Assembly: GCA_027186245.1 (NCBI GenBank)
Contig: CP114486.1
Coordinates: forward strand, 9,438,501-9,502,500
DNA: 64,000 nt
Direction: 5' to 3'
DNA from: Coriaria nepalensis
Lineage: Eukaryota; Streptophyta; Magnoliopsida; Cucurbitales; Coriariaceae
Positions 37,691-48,699 of this stretch are shown piece by piece. Both the position numbers and the translations under genes were made by a program. Under the pieces are notes generated by a model. The model was not told the origin of the DNA. It did no database searches and saw nothing but the letters and a program-made list of their open reading frames with translations. Within the stretch, counting starts at the first letter, position 1; every line of letters starts with the position of its first letter.

Positions 37691-39462
37691 CATTGAGAAC
37701 GGCAAGAAGGCCAAAAAAAAAAATTTGCCTTATGGTTATGATACCGTAAGAACTTTTGGACAAAAATAATATTTTTCATATATAATTAAATTACAGTCAA
37801 TTATATACTAAGATATAGTGATATAAAAATAGAAAAAATATATATATTAAGATTGAATCTAATATCTAGGAGAGTTAATAGTAAATGGTTCATTCCTTAT
37901 TGACCAAGAGTCCATCTATTTTCCACCACCTATAAATAGTAGATGGTTAAATGGGTTGCACTCTACTTCTCCTCCCTAGATTTTTCTACTGCCATTTTTA
38001 ACTTTTTGTGTATGAGAATTTTCTGGAGCAACGCTTTGGTGATTTACTTTCAGACCGGTAGTTTCCGTGCAATCCACCAGAAGGTTTTACCTTTGAATGC
38101 TAGGAGTCAATGCTCAATAACCTGGAACACTAAGAAAATTATTGCGAAAGGGGAGAGATTCGATCTTGCCTCGGTTTACTATTCTATAATTATTTTATTT
38201 TATTTTATTTATATTAGGTAAATATATTATTGAAATTTTGGTACTAATAATATACTTACCGCAAGGTATCATTTGGTATTGTTCGAGTTTATCTGGATCT
38301 TTCAAGGTGAATAATTGGAGCTTGCTACGTGCGTAAAGTTTCAATCCAAACTTAGACGCTTCGTGTGGCACTTGACACTTCTCCGAGTAACTAAGTCAGC
38401 CTAATTGAACCTTGCAAAGAGGTTTTTGTTTGAAGACTTAGAAGAATACTAAGTTAGAAGAACTCTTTGTATTAGAATATTAATATTTGAGAATGATTAC
38501 AAATGAGGAAGGCTCATCTTTATGTATACTCTCACTTTGAAATAGGTAGTCAAGATCAACTCAATCTAATCACATTTCAAATGAGGAAGGCTCATCTTTA
38601 TGTATACTCTCACTTTGAAATGATTTATCTTCTAGAGATTTTTATACAAATATCTATTATTTTATAAGAAACTAAAAGAATGTACAAAGTTTTAGAAAAT
38701 TCCACAAATGTGTAGAAAACGTTATAGACTTCTAGAGAAGTCTAAAAGTTTCTACATTTTTCCATGAAGCCTCCTCCACCTTTTCTATCAAGTGAGACAG
38801 TCCGTGACATTCCGCCGATAGAAATAGCCTCAAAACTGCTATACAACCGCTGTAAAGCAGTTGCCCATATTTTTCAAGCCAAAATATCGCATAGGGAAGT
38901 GTTACAAAGCAGTTTCAGAATCACTCTATAATATTTTCTTTATTGGTCGTTACTGAATTTTGGATGTTAATTGGTGATTGGTTAATAGTTGTTATAAGTT
39001 TTTGATTGCATATTTACAACATGTGGTATTAGTCTTAGGCATTTATGCTGTCCAAAAAAATTTAGTAATTATAAATGAATCTCTCTCTTTTATCCGAAAC
39101 TATATACTTAATACATGTTGGCATCTTCTGCAATAATTATGTTATTTAGTTTGGATTTAGATTTTCATAAAGTTGAGTAAAACTTGTTATGGTATTGGAT
39201 AAATTCATGAACTTCTTTTGAGAAGGAAATTTTTAGTGAAAAGGTCTATAGTATATTTTAGAATTTATTCTTTAAGTTTAAAATATTTTTAAATAAATTT
39301 TAAGTTTTAATAAATGAGAATCTCCATTCCTTTTCAATTTATTTAAAAAATGTTTGATTCTAATTATTATTTATTTTTAAAAAATTGCCATGTTAATAGT
39401 TTTTTTTTTTTTTTTTTTTAATAACTTTGCTTCCTTAAATCAAATTCGAAAGAGCTAAAAAT
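37691..39462. other. Possible LTR-like DNA and AT-rich spacer
   Basis: 37930-38220 has a CTATAAATAG TATA-like box followed by a pyrimidine-rich leader, in the style of an LTR, but no partner was found. A 43-bp sequence beginning AAATGAGGAAGGCTCATC occurs at 38501-38543 and again at 38579-38621 (78-bp offset, near identical). No genes seen. Confidence 0.35.
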
Positions 39463-40714
39463 TTACATCCCCAAAACATGTTGAAAACTAGTCAAAGACG
39501 CTACGAACTTTAAAAGATAACTCATTATCATTGAATATTTTCATGGGGAATTAGGAGAAGCTTCTAAAATTTAAGTATAAATTATAATAAATATTTAAAA
39601 AATATAAATATAATTTTAAATTTAAATTATAACAAATTCTTAATTTTAAATTTAAATTATAACAAATTCTTAATTTTATTTAAAATATATAGAATAATTA
39701 TATATATATCATATATTATTAAATAATTATTAAAATTTTAAATTTAACCTAATTAATATTTTTTTTTATTCTTTTTAACTCAAATTTAATATTTTTTAAC
39801 CAATTTTTTTAAGATTTTATTTTTTATTTCCACCTTAGCAGCCGCCACCGCCACCACTAATTTATAATATTAAAATTTTAACCACTCACTCGCATTAAAT
39901 TTTTTACTCTTTTTTTTTCTTTTCGATTTCACCACTATCATCAAAATCGTTATCACCAAAAATCTCTCTCCAGATCTAAATAATATGAATCGCATAACTT
40001 AGATGGTAGTTGAGTCCGTAAAAATTAAAAGATCAGAAATTAGATCTCATAATATCCTAAATTTTCTCAGGTACGAAAAGGGAAGTTTATGGATAGGTCG
40101 AGTAGTATGGAGAGAGGAAAATAAGTTCTGGATCCAATTTCTAAGGAAAATCAGCCCACACGATGGTGGTGCAGCGGCAGTGGTCGGAGAAAGTGGTGGA
40201 CATCAGTTAGCAGTGGATGCAAGGGTGGCGCTGTCAGTATTTAAGGGGTTAAAATAAATAAAATAACATTATAATGATAAAAAAAAGTGAAGTGGACAAA
40301 AAACGAGTTGTCATTTTGCTGATGTCCAGAAGATCTACATTGACATCATGTATTGTAATGTTTTGGCGGAGGAGTGATTTTTAAAATAAGGGATATTAAT
40401 ATTAGAGATGAATTTTTTATGATTTTAAAAATTATAAATACATCTTTTAATTTTTATCTTAAACTAAGAAATCATTTTATAAATTAATTTTTTTAATATA
40501 GTTAATTAATTTTTAATTATTATTTTTATCTAAAAATATTATTTATATATTATTATTTATTCAAGCTCAAGCTTAAAAGATTATTTATAATTCATTAAAT
40601 CATAAAATATACACCAGTAATATTACTATACCTCAAAAGATATAAATATAATTTTCCCTTTCTAAAAGTTGAAGCGTCTTTAGTTAGTTTTCAACATGTT
40701 TTTGGGGGCATAAA
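39463..40714. mobile_element. 1.25-kb element with ~50-bp terminal inverted repeats
   Basis: 39463-39511 and 40665-40714 are inverted copies sharing AACATGTTGAAAACTA and AAAGACGCT, with about five mismatches or indels over 50 bp. The interior is AT-rich, with a 31-bp direct repeat (AATTTTAAATTTAAATTATA...) near 39611-39670 and GC-rich CCGCCACCGCCACC / GGTGCAGCGGCAGTGG patches that are themselves roughly inverted (39840-39858 and 40163-40185). No transposase. Probably a non-autonomous DNA transposon; the outer ends and target duplication are not defined. Confidence 0.6.
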
Positions 40715-41726
40715 TATGGTTCTAAGATTCATTATTATACAAATATAAATAGTTGACCGTAAGATATGGTATCAACATATAATTGGGCTTATTGAAGTTA
40801 AAATGAGAGACCCATCTATAATTTTTAAAATTTTAAATAAAAATTTACCTCAATGCATCTAAGTGTTATTTTATTTTATTTATATATACGAAGTACAAGA
40901 GCTTTACGGAATTTTTCATTCGTACAAAATGGTTGAATTTACCAAAATTTCTCTCCATTAACTTGACTATTTATCTCTCTAAAATTAAAACAAAAATTGA
41001 ACTCACTACTCACTTTAGCAAGTATTTGATGAAGAGGGGCCATTATGAAATTAATATTGTACACTTGGGGTAAATATAAAATTTATAAAGTTGTTATTTT
41101 TGACCACATCGGAGCGCCATTCTGTAAACGTTAGTTTACAAAAAAGAGCTCAATTCATCTTTTGAATTATACAACATTATTATAATTCAGGAAGCGTGTG
41201 GAAACTGAACATATGATCTACTCTTATTATTAACAATTCCCTTTTAAAATGAGGTGTACACAATACCCTTTTGGGAATATGCAAAATGGAAATGGACAAA
41301 ATCAAGATTCCGTCCAAATATTTAAAAAAAAAAAAACACACCTTTTGAGGAAACAGAATCACAAAATACATGAGAGAAACTCAGATGCTCTCCCAAATAG
41401 CACGAGTTCTCTTACCTACATTGTCTTGGATTGGTTGTCAAAACTATAATACAAGTTACCTGTCAATTTAAGATTCTATAGCGCGCATTAAGATGCTTAC
41501 AGTATATACCTTATGTCAAAAAACTAAACTAAGTCGTGCACAAAAGCTTCCCAAAAATCAAAGAGAAAAACATCATGAAATTCTAAACCCAGTTCCAACT
41601 AAATTAAAAACAAAAGAGAAGGTTACCTGGCAAGAGGGCAGAAAACAGTCAGCTCAGCAAAATCATTAGTGTCCTAAATTAAAAACCACTAGATAAGGAT
41701 TTACCAATCACAGCTAGTTTTTCATC
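40715..41726. other. AT-rich spacer, 3' flank of ALP1-like gene
   Basis: No gene or repeat structure recognised. The right part presumably holds the ALP1-like 3' UTR. Confidence 0.35.
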
Positions 41727-43110
41727 TCACCACCTATCCCATCTGTTAAAGAAGTCGTCCCACATAGTTGTAGCTATTGAATCCCGGACTAAGAAAGCAA
41801 CTTGTTCTTCTTTCGAAGTAGCCAATTGCAAATCAGGGTATTCATCAAAATCAGGTAATTCTTCCACTGTTATTCCTTCGACACTAGCAAACAGCCAATC
41901 ATTCCTATCCTCTCTCCGGATGAAATTGTGAATAACACAAGCAGCTATGACAATGTCCCTTTGCAAACGAAATGCGTATTGGGGTGCAACTTTTAAGATA
42001 GGAAAACGGGTTTTAAGCACATGGAAAGACTTTTGCATGGCATTGCTAAGAGAGGAGTGTCTGTGATTGTAAAGCTCCTTTGCATTTCTAGGAAACTGAT
42101 TCGCACCTCTATATTCATGAAGATGGTAGCGGATACCTTGATATGGGGCAATAAATCCTTCCGTATTGGGGTAACCCATATCAACAAGATAGTACTTTCC
42201 TGGGAAAAGTATTAAATTGGTTGTTATATTAGATAACTAGATATGAATCTCTAAAATTAAAAAAGGAAAGGAGAAATATTCCATCAATAGCTAATACAAT
42301 GATATATATACCTTCAGGAACTCGTGGAAAATTCTGATCAGGATCATCAAGGACTGCCTTTAAGACACGTGAATCAGCAGCAGAGCCTTCCCATCCAGGG
42401 TAAACAAATATAAACTGCAGGTCAAAAGTGCAAGCTGCTAAAATATTTTGAGACAAAACACCTTTCCTATTACGAAACCTTGATTGATCTTTGGCTGGGA
42501 CATGCGCAGGAATATGCATTCCATCAATTACTCCGATACAATCCTGAGTAGGGATGAGTAAAATTAACGAAATTACAAAATGTATATATATATATATATA
42601 TACACACATATAAAACCATAGAACATGGCAAGATAATACCTGAAAATATGGTTGAAATCTAGTCTCTCTTAAAATTTCTGGTGGAGTATCGGGGGGTGGG
42701 TTTTGCAGAAATTCACGTGAAAGGGACTTGATTGCCTTCAAGACATTGTTAAAATGACGGCTGATAGTTTCACCAGAATGCCTGAACCTTTCTTGTATGA
42801 CTCTATTGCGTTCATTATGACCAACTATGTTTAAGAAAATTGCAAGCTGCTCCTCAATCATAACTCCAGCTGTATCACGTAGCATGCCTCTTTGACGAAA
42901 TATATCACATAGCTTGTGAAATACGTGTTTATCCATCCGAAACATTTCACGACAAACATCATCAGATCCACTCAGCACTTCTGTCATAAAGCCACCTCCA
43001 TCAGGTGATGAACTAGGATGAGGCAGCCTAGTTATACTACTATAATAATAATATCCAGCTGCTGCTGCAACTAGTTCCATCTCATCCAATTCTAAATCAA
43101 CATCTTCCAT
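41727..43110 (-). CDS. PIF/Harbinger transposase-derived protein (ALP1/HARBI1-like)
   Basis: DDE_Tnp_4-fold protein related to Harbinger transposases. Exons (- strand): 43110-42640, 42543-42312, 42199-41727, in phase (1176 nt, 391 aa plus stop). N-terminal residues 1-40 are acidic with an AAAAGYYYY run. Residues 60-157 form the helix-turn-helix-like region (FRMDKHVFHKLCDIFRQRG; LAIFLNIVGHNERNRVIQER; SGETISRHFNNVLKAI). The catalytic fold follows: GVIDGMHIPA (Asp164), YPGWEGSAADSRVL (Asp214), KYYLVDMGYPN, then RHSSLSNAMQKSFHVLK, where active Harbingers usually have VIERxFG. The third acidic residue is therefore Gln290. The open frame with intact introns and a missing Glu fits a domesticated gene. 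In Arabidopsis the relative ALP1 is associated with PRC2; transfer of that role here is inference. Confidence 0.85.
42544..42639 (-). other. 96-nt intron 1 of the ALP1-like gene, readable in frame
   Basis: GT-AG intron with a (TA)n microsatellite at about 42582-42602. Its length is a multiple of three and it contains no in-frame stop, so retention would add 32 mostly hydrophobic residues between PYFQ and DCIGVID. Confidence 0.8.
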
Positions 43111-43127
43111 AATGGTTGTTGATGTAT

Positions 43128-43853
43128 CTGCAGATATAACATAAACAATACCATACACGGAACAGAAGATGATCATTTACTTGTATAAGAAGTGCCCTAC
43201 TCTTGAGAGCATTTCAATCACATCTCATAAGTTCAAAAGTAACCAACATCCCAACAAAAGAGTATCAAGTAAACCACCAAATATCATTAATATTATAAAA
43301 CTGAAGTTTCAAAGATTGATGGTAATACAAACTAGTTATACACATCAGCGTTCTTTCAAAATCTAACCTAATCATAAGAAACCACGGCACGTTGGTGGGA
43401 AAAAATGAAAAATAAAAGATATTTCCAGTCATGTTAATTGACTAGAGGTAGCAAGACATTTTCTCTTCAACCATGGCAACCGTTTCTCACTCTTAAGAGA
43501 GATAAAAGTTTCTCTGATGTTGGGATTCTCGAATAAATCCAAAGCACAAAAGTATATCTGTTGCTCAACCCCTCGCAAATCATCCAACACTTTGATACAT
43601 TTACATATAGAAAATCGGTCCTCATTCTTCATAATTGCAGCTGCCCTTGTTTTGGAAGCAGCTGCTATTTCTAGCATAGCATCCACAATAGCATCTCCAG
43701 TAGCCTTTCGGCTTCTCTTCTGCCGACCTGAATTCAGTGGCGTCCCTGCTTGACGCTTGTTGTGTCCATCTAACATGTTCAGATCATCTCCTGAGCCCGA
43801 AGAAGCATCCTCATCCAGAAAATTCATTGGTGCATTAGGGTCAGTAGACATAC
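43128..43853 (-). promoter_or_regulatory. Candidate alternative intron removing the ORF1-like frame
   Basis: A 5' splice consensus AAG|GTATGT (GT at 43853-43852) overlaps the ATG of the 140-aa frame, and a TCTGCAG acceptor ends at 43128, 17 nt before the ALP1-like start codon. Splicing would delete the whole upstream frame and place the leader next to the ALP1-like start. Predicted from consensus only. Confidence 0.45.
43429..43851 (-). CDS. Myb/SANT-like Harbinger ORF1-type C-terminal protein, 140 aa
   Basis: An uninterrupted 140-aa frame starting MSTDPNAPMNFLDEDASSGSG. It has a basic, nuclear-localisation-like stretch (GRQKRSRKATG, about residues 42-52), an alpha-helical AIVDAMLEIAAASKTRAAAI block and a conserved ending with RFSICKCIKVLDDL, IYFCALDLFENPN and RETFISLKSEKRLPWLKRKC. 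This ending resembles the C-terminal part of plant Myb/SANT-like proteins that pair with PIF/Harbinger transposases. The DNA-binding Myb/SANT domain itself is absent; I found none upstream. Same strand as the ALP1-like gene and 318 nt upstream of it, so one promoter could serve both. It may be a real truncated partner protein, an alternative first part of the locus, or a fossil. Confidence 0.6.
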   Translation of the reverse strand: MSTDPNAPMNFLDEDASSGSGDDLNMLDGHNKRQAGTPLNSGRQKRSRKATGDAIVDAMLEIAAASKTRAAAIMKNEDRFSICKCIKVLDDLRGVEQQIYFCALDLFENPNIRETFISLKSEKRLPWLKRKCLATSSQLT

Positions 43854-43888
43854 CTTAAACTACCCCAACTGAGAGCCGTTTAAATCCA

Positions 43889-45336
43889 ACTGTCTTCATT
43901 CCAAAATAAGAACAAAGTGCATGATCATTCCCAGTTCTCAACCAAAAGGAAATATTTTACATTCACATAGGATAAAAAGTAGAGAAGAAAAGCAACCATG
44001 ATGGTTAAGGGGGGAAGAAAAAAAAGCAGCCTCAGAAATGGTTATAAAATCTAACTTCATAAGTCAACCTTCCAGAACAATAAAATTAATATTGAGATGG
44101 GTGATTTAAACCATAAATACTTCTAGCCGCACCCACATCCCAATCACCTATGATTGACACTTGATGATACTTCATTTATCATATTCAGATATGAAAGTTA
44201 TTTATTATATTTAAAAATTATTATTCTTTTTTTATTACTATTCTGACGAAGGATCATTGTATTTTTTATCTAGATGTTACTGAAAAATAAAGGTAGAATT
44301 GCTAATAGCAGCTAGAGGTCGAAGACTGCTAAATGTAAGATGGAATTATAAAATAAATCATAATTGACTGAAACAGAGAACAGTTTTCTACAACTATTTC
44401 ACATGAAAAAATTTAACAAAAGCAGTTGACTCTTTACAGCAGGTAAGGAACGTAGACATTATAATATCACCACACCATCTATAGGATGCATTTTCGATAC
44501 ATCTCATTGACGTGTTTTAAAATTTGATAACCTGCTTCCATATCCATGACTTGTAAACTTCAAAAAAAACCTAAACGAATGATTCAATTCATTCAAATAA
44601 ATTTCAGACAGGGTTTTTTTTTTCTTTTTGGCTGATTGTTGACAGAAGGGTATCAATTGCACCAAAAATTACTGTTAATAATTTATTCTTTTCACAGCTA
44701 GCTTAATTGTATTTTAGAGAACTATACCCGGTACCCAGTCAGTCATAAGGTAGTACTGAGAAACCTAAACTATGAAGACGACTCAAAAAAGTAAACTTCA
44801 CAAAGATTAAATAGGCATTCCTCAATTTAGAGTCTTATCTTCACCAAATCTATAGATATGATCCATATTTTTTCAAGTATAATCAGCAAACCATTTTTAA
44901 TCCTTTCCAGAAACCGAATTCTTCTTTCGAACTATATATTTGTAAATAAACTTAAGCAATTTATACATTTCTTTGTTTCACATACTTCTCTTAATCTTCA
45001 ACTAAAAGTAAAATCTAAGCAGAAAACAATGTAAAATACTGTACAGAAAATCTGAGCCAAAAAGAGAAGAAATTCGAGCACAAGAGCATAAGGGACAAAA
45101 ATCAAAACCCAAACAGTATATATCCTTTGGCAACAAGTAGAATTCATAAAACGCAAATAAACAAGAAAAAAAATCGAAAATTCTCCATAATTAAGTCCTA
45201 TTCTTCTTTCTTTTTCATTTTCTTTTTTTTTTTCCTGAACTTCCTTCTACTCTCAACTGAAGATCATGAAACGCATCAATAACCATTAGAAATGAAAATA
45301 GAACTAAAGTAGAAGTGAAAGTAAAGAAAACTCACC
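43889..45336 (-). other. Leader intron of the ORF1/ALP1-like locus
   Basis: Predicted donor ATTCG|GTGAGT at 45336/45335. A plausible acceptor (GAAGACAG) ends at 43890, giving a 36-nt exon (43889-43854) before the ORF1 start. No coding seen within; the right half is part of the duplicated leader block. Confidence 0.45.
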
Positions 45337-45690
45337 GAATGATTCTCTCAGCAAAGAACCCTAGCTTTCCGATTCCAATCGCGAGGAGGACCAAATTCTA
45401 GGGTTTCAGTTTCCTAGACTTCCAGGCTTCAGACGCGGAAGAGGGAAATTTTTTTGATTGCGTACGTCACAAGGAGTTTTTTTTTTTTCGGCGCGGACGG
45501 TAAACGTTAAGAATTTCTTATATATTAACCTTTTTTTTCTTTTCTACTACTATTATTATTTATTAACTAGTTTTTAACTTCATGCAGGAAAAAAATTTAA
45601 AAAAAAATCATTCGCAATCATAATTTTTATTTTTTTAGAAAATATGAAAATAATTATAAATTTTGTATTTAAAATGATGATATGTTTGGT
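44525..45690 (-). repeat. Duplicated leader/promoter block, copy A (ALP1-like locus)
   Basis: Collinear with 54105-54995. Shared blocks in order include GGTATCARTTGCACCA, GGTARYACTGAGAAACCTAA-like, GTAAACTTCACAAAG, TCTTCACCAAATCT, GAAATTCGAG, AAAGTAAAG-AAACTCACCGA (the donor), CCAATCGCG, GGACCAAATTCTAGGGTTT-like and TTTTGATTGCGT. The copy contains the non-coding first exon (about 45336-45460) and part of the first intron. Confidence 0.8.
45398..45406 (-). promoter_or_regulatory. Telo-box AAACCCTAG in the ALP1-like leader
   Basis: AAACCCTAG on the - strand in the predicted leader exon; conserved at 54792-54800 in the paralogous leader. Telo-boxes occur in promoters and leaders of broadly expressed plant genes and are bound by telobox-binding factors. 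Confidence 0.5.
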
Positions 45691-45849
45691 GGTAAATTAT
45701 AAAAAGATGATATTTTAAAATTTTTGGTTATAAAATTTGAAATGTATTGTGTTATAAGAAATTTAAATCCATTGAGGCATCTGCACAAACTATACCCACT
45801 GACCAATCATACCTACACCCTCTATTGAGCTCGTGATAGAGAATAAAAA
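45691..45849. other. Spacer upstream of the leader
   Basis: AT-rich; no features seen. Confidence 0.3.
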
Positions 45850-46505
45850 ATTTTGTGAGACTCATAAAATTTATGCAGGTATATTCGAGAAGAAGAGATC
45901 TAGATTCTCATCCTATTCAAGTTCAAGTCTCAACAACTATTCCTAGAAATGAGGTAAATATATATTCTAACCATTCTCTTCCATTAACTAATGATCCTGA
46001 TCTTCCCATTGTTCTTGAGAAATACATTAGAGAATGCACAAAAACAATTGTCTATCCTTTAGCAAAGTTTGTATCATTTGAAAAATCTCACCTTCATAGA
46101 AAAGCTTTCTAGTCAGTTTAAGTACTATAAAAATTCCTAATACATTATTTGATGCATTATGTAATGAGAAATGGAAGGCTATTCTGAGAGAAGAAATACA
46201 TGCACTAGAGAAGTCAAATAGGGAATATTGTGGACTTATTACTAGCAAAAAATAAATATGTGGGATTTAAGTGAATGTCACAGTAAAGTACATGTATGAT
46301 GATTCTCTGGATAGATGTAAGACCATACTTGTAGCAAAAAGATATACTTAAGCTTATGGAGTTGATTATCAGGACATATTTGCTCCAATGGAAAAAATGA
46401 ATATCATAAGGATGTTATTAGCATTAGTAGCTAACTTGGATTAGAAACTAGAACAATTTGATGTAAAAAATACTTTCCTTCATAGTAGTTTGGAGGAGAT
46501 AGAGA
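45850..46505 (+). pseudogene. Copia polyprotein fragment (linker to RT start)
   Basis: Reads VYSRRRDLDSHPIQVQ, PIVLEKYIRECTKTIVYPLAKFVSFEK, then in other frames ALCNEKWKAILREEIHALEKSN, DRCKTILVAKRYT-stop-AYGVDYQDIFAPMEKMN, IIRMLLALVANLD and EQFDVKNTFLHSSLEE. This is the integrase-RT junction and N-terminal RT of a copia polyprotein. Multiple stops and shifts. Confidence 0.85.
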
Positions 46506-46859
46506 AGGATAAGGAGAAAGAGAATGCCCATAGAAGGAGAGAGAAAGCATAATGAAGGGAAAGGAGAATCGCAAGGGGTGATCCCCTATAAACCTAGAAA
46601 GTCCGGAGATCTCCGAAGATGAGAAAGAAAATTAGGTGGCCTTTCAAAAGGAAGATATGCAATACCCTGACAGGGAACTACCACCACCTTCTAGAGACCA
46701 ATGCATGGGATGTTAGGGTTATCCCATACCCACTTAGACTCAGTACACAAATGTTTCCTTGAATGTGAGAAAGAAGGATAAGGAAAGAAAAATATTTGGA
46801 TATATTATGAGAAAGTTTAGAAAACCTATGTTTTGACATGTACATAGAAACTAGCTATG
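46506..46859. other. Unidentified purine-rich insert in copia debris
   Basis: Copia RT similarity stops after HSSLEE. The next about 350 bp (GAGAAAGAGAAT, GGGGTGATCCCC palindrome near 46580-46591) is not copia-like and I do not recognise it. Confidence 0.35.
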
Positions 46860-47335
46860 TTATATGTAAAATAAGAGGATAAGTATTTTGGAGTTTTGAT
46901 GATTAAATTTTGGAATATAAATATTGATCACTGAATAAATAACTAAATAAATATATATAATGTATTTTCTAATAAATCTTTTTTTATGACGTTTTAAGTG
47001 GGTAGTTCCACCAATTCCAGTAACATTTATAGTCTTTTTGCATACCTTACGTACAATATATTTGTTTAATTTACCGTGTTCATCTGGCTTATATAACTCG
47101 TCAAAACAAAGGCAAACTTTTGACGTTGTCTTCTTGCATTTTGTAGAAGCAACTATACTCGATGTAGTTGTTACTTCATCGTCGAGATCGACCTTATTCT
47201 TGTGAACCTCGTCTATATTTGGAAAATTACTTTTGTCCAATTTCATATATCATGTACTATAAAATGACAATTATGGCTGGCCTCCGAAATCATGCGTGTT
47301 GTCCAAGTTATTCATTTTCTATGTTATTAAAAAAA

Positions 47336-47388
<53 letters not shown>

Positions 47389-47810
47389 ATATATATTAAA
47401 ATGGTTAGAACTTGGAAGATAAAATTTACAAATAATAATAATAATAATAAAGATTAAAACACATTACAATAAAATAGAAAAATTGAACCAACCTGAAATT
47501 AGATTTTGGAACTTGAGACTAGAATCAAGAATTGTAAAATTAATAATTGGGACTTTACATTAGTAAAAAAAAATAGAGAAAAATTGAGAGTTGAGAGATG
47601 ATTTTTTGAGTTGTAAATTGTGGTTTATGAAGATAATTTGAGGGGGGTATTTATAGGAAAAATAATGCAGAGTTGAGAGATGATTTTTTAAGTTATGAAT
47701 TGTGATTTATGAAAATAATTTAAGAGGTATTATAGGAAAAATAATAGAGAGGGAAATTTAAAAAAGAAAAAAAGAGTAGGGAGCTATTTCAAACAGCTCC
47801 CTGCTACAAC
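46860..47810 (-). mobile_element. hAT-type element fragment with BED zinc finger
   Basis: On the - strand a 128-aa frame (47246-46860) contains KVCLCFDELYKP, GKLNKYIVRKVCKKTI and GIGGTTHLKRHKKR: a BED-type zinc finger (Cys..Cys..His..His) of hAT transposases, with one Cys lost. Upstream, 47588-47752 holds an 82-bp tandem repeat (GAGTTGAGAGATGATTTTTT, GGTATTTATAGGAAAAATAA) of the kind found in hAT 5' leaders. 47777-47806 is a hairpin of AGGGAGCT and AGCTCCCT. The catalytic C-terminus is missing. Confidence 0.6.
47329..47386. repeat. Poly-A run followed by (AT)n microsatellite
   Basis: About 25 A residues at 47329-47353, then alternating AT to about 47386. Likely length-variable. Confidence 0.9.
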
Positions 47811-47834
47811 CTTAGGCTTTAGATATTTAAAGGA

Positions 47835-48260
47835 CTGCCCTTTATAGACTGCCCAAGTCAGATTCATCTTGGTGTAGCCAAAAGAGTTCTAAGATATTTG
47901 AAGGGTACATTAGATTTTGGAATTCCGTTTGAAAAAGGTGAGCCTCAATTATTGGGATATGTTGACAATGATGGGCTTATTCTATAGATTATTCTAAGAG
48001 CACAACTAGGTATTGCTTCAATTTCTCATCTAGGGTGTTTTTCTCATGTTCTAAGAAGCAAAGGATAGTAGTTCAATTCACAACAGAATCTGAATACAAT
48101 GCAGCTGCTGGTACAACTAATCAAGCAGTATGAAGTAGGAAAATTTTTGCTGATCTAGGATTCATTCAATCTTTACCAACTGTCATTCATTGTGACAGTC
48201 AATCAGCCATTGCCATTTCAGAAAATCATATCCATTTTATAACACCTAAGTTACATTGTT
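47835..48260 (+). pseudogene. Copia RNase H fragment
   Basis: Reads SQIHLGVAKRVLRYLKGTLDFG, EKGEPQLLGYVDND, then SSKKQRIVVQFTTESEYNAAAGTTNQAV and VIHCDSQSAIAISENHIHF. This is the RNase H end of a copia polyprotein, interrupted by stops. It continues the copia debris at 45850-46505 on the far side of the hAT fragment. Confidence 0.85.
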
Positions 48261-48699
48261 AACCACTAATCCGATACTCTTAGCAGAAACACTACTTCTA
48301 CTAGTGTTCACACTTTCTTTCAAACTGTGGCGGTTTATTCCATCCCCATTGCTTTCGATGATGATGTCGCTTTGCTTTTCAGCGACGACAATCCTTATGC
48401 TTACTCAATAATGTGATGCGTTAGCTATATGCACTTTCATTTTTTTCCCTCTCTTTGCCTTATCCATATCTATGTTTATATATTCTGGGAGTGGAGAGAG
48501 TTAGCATATTTCATCTTTCGATTTTTTTGAGCGTGCTATATTTCCCCCTTACGATATGGGAAAAAGGTACCATTTTCAGCATCTAAAATGCACCCTACAA
48601 CTGTTAAACATAGTACTTTGTTTTTATTTTTCTGCTATAGAAAACAAAGTGCTTTAGTTCTACAAGCACTATAATTCCAGACATTTTTGTATGTTCATG
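48261..48699. other. Unrecognised spacer in copia debris
   Basis: No domain recognised; short frames only. Confidence 0.3.

Noticed and set aside
37943..38221. 92-aa frame downstream of a TATA-like box
   Set aside because: Better explained as LTR-like leader sequence; no protein family recognised.
40003..40257. 84-aa open frame on the + strand
   Set aside because: Lies inside the inverted-repeat element; composition reflects GC-rich patches, not a domain.
46560..46760. Possible organellar or rRNA-derived insert
   Set aside because: GGGGTGATCCCC and GATCTCCGAAGATGAG looked unusual, but no organellar gene or rRNA segment could be recognised.
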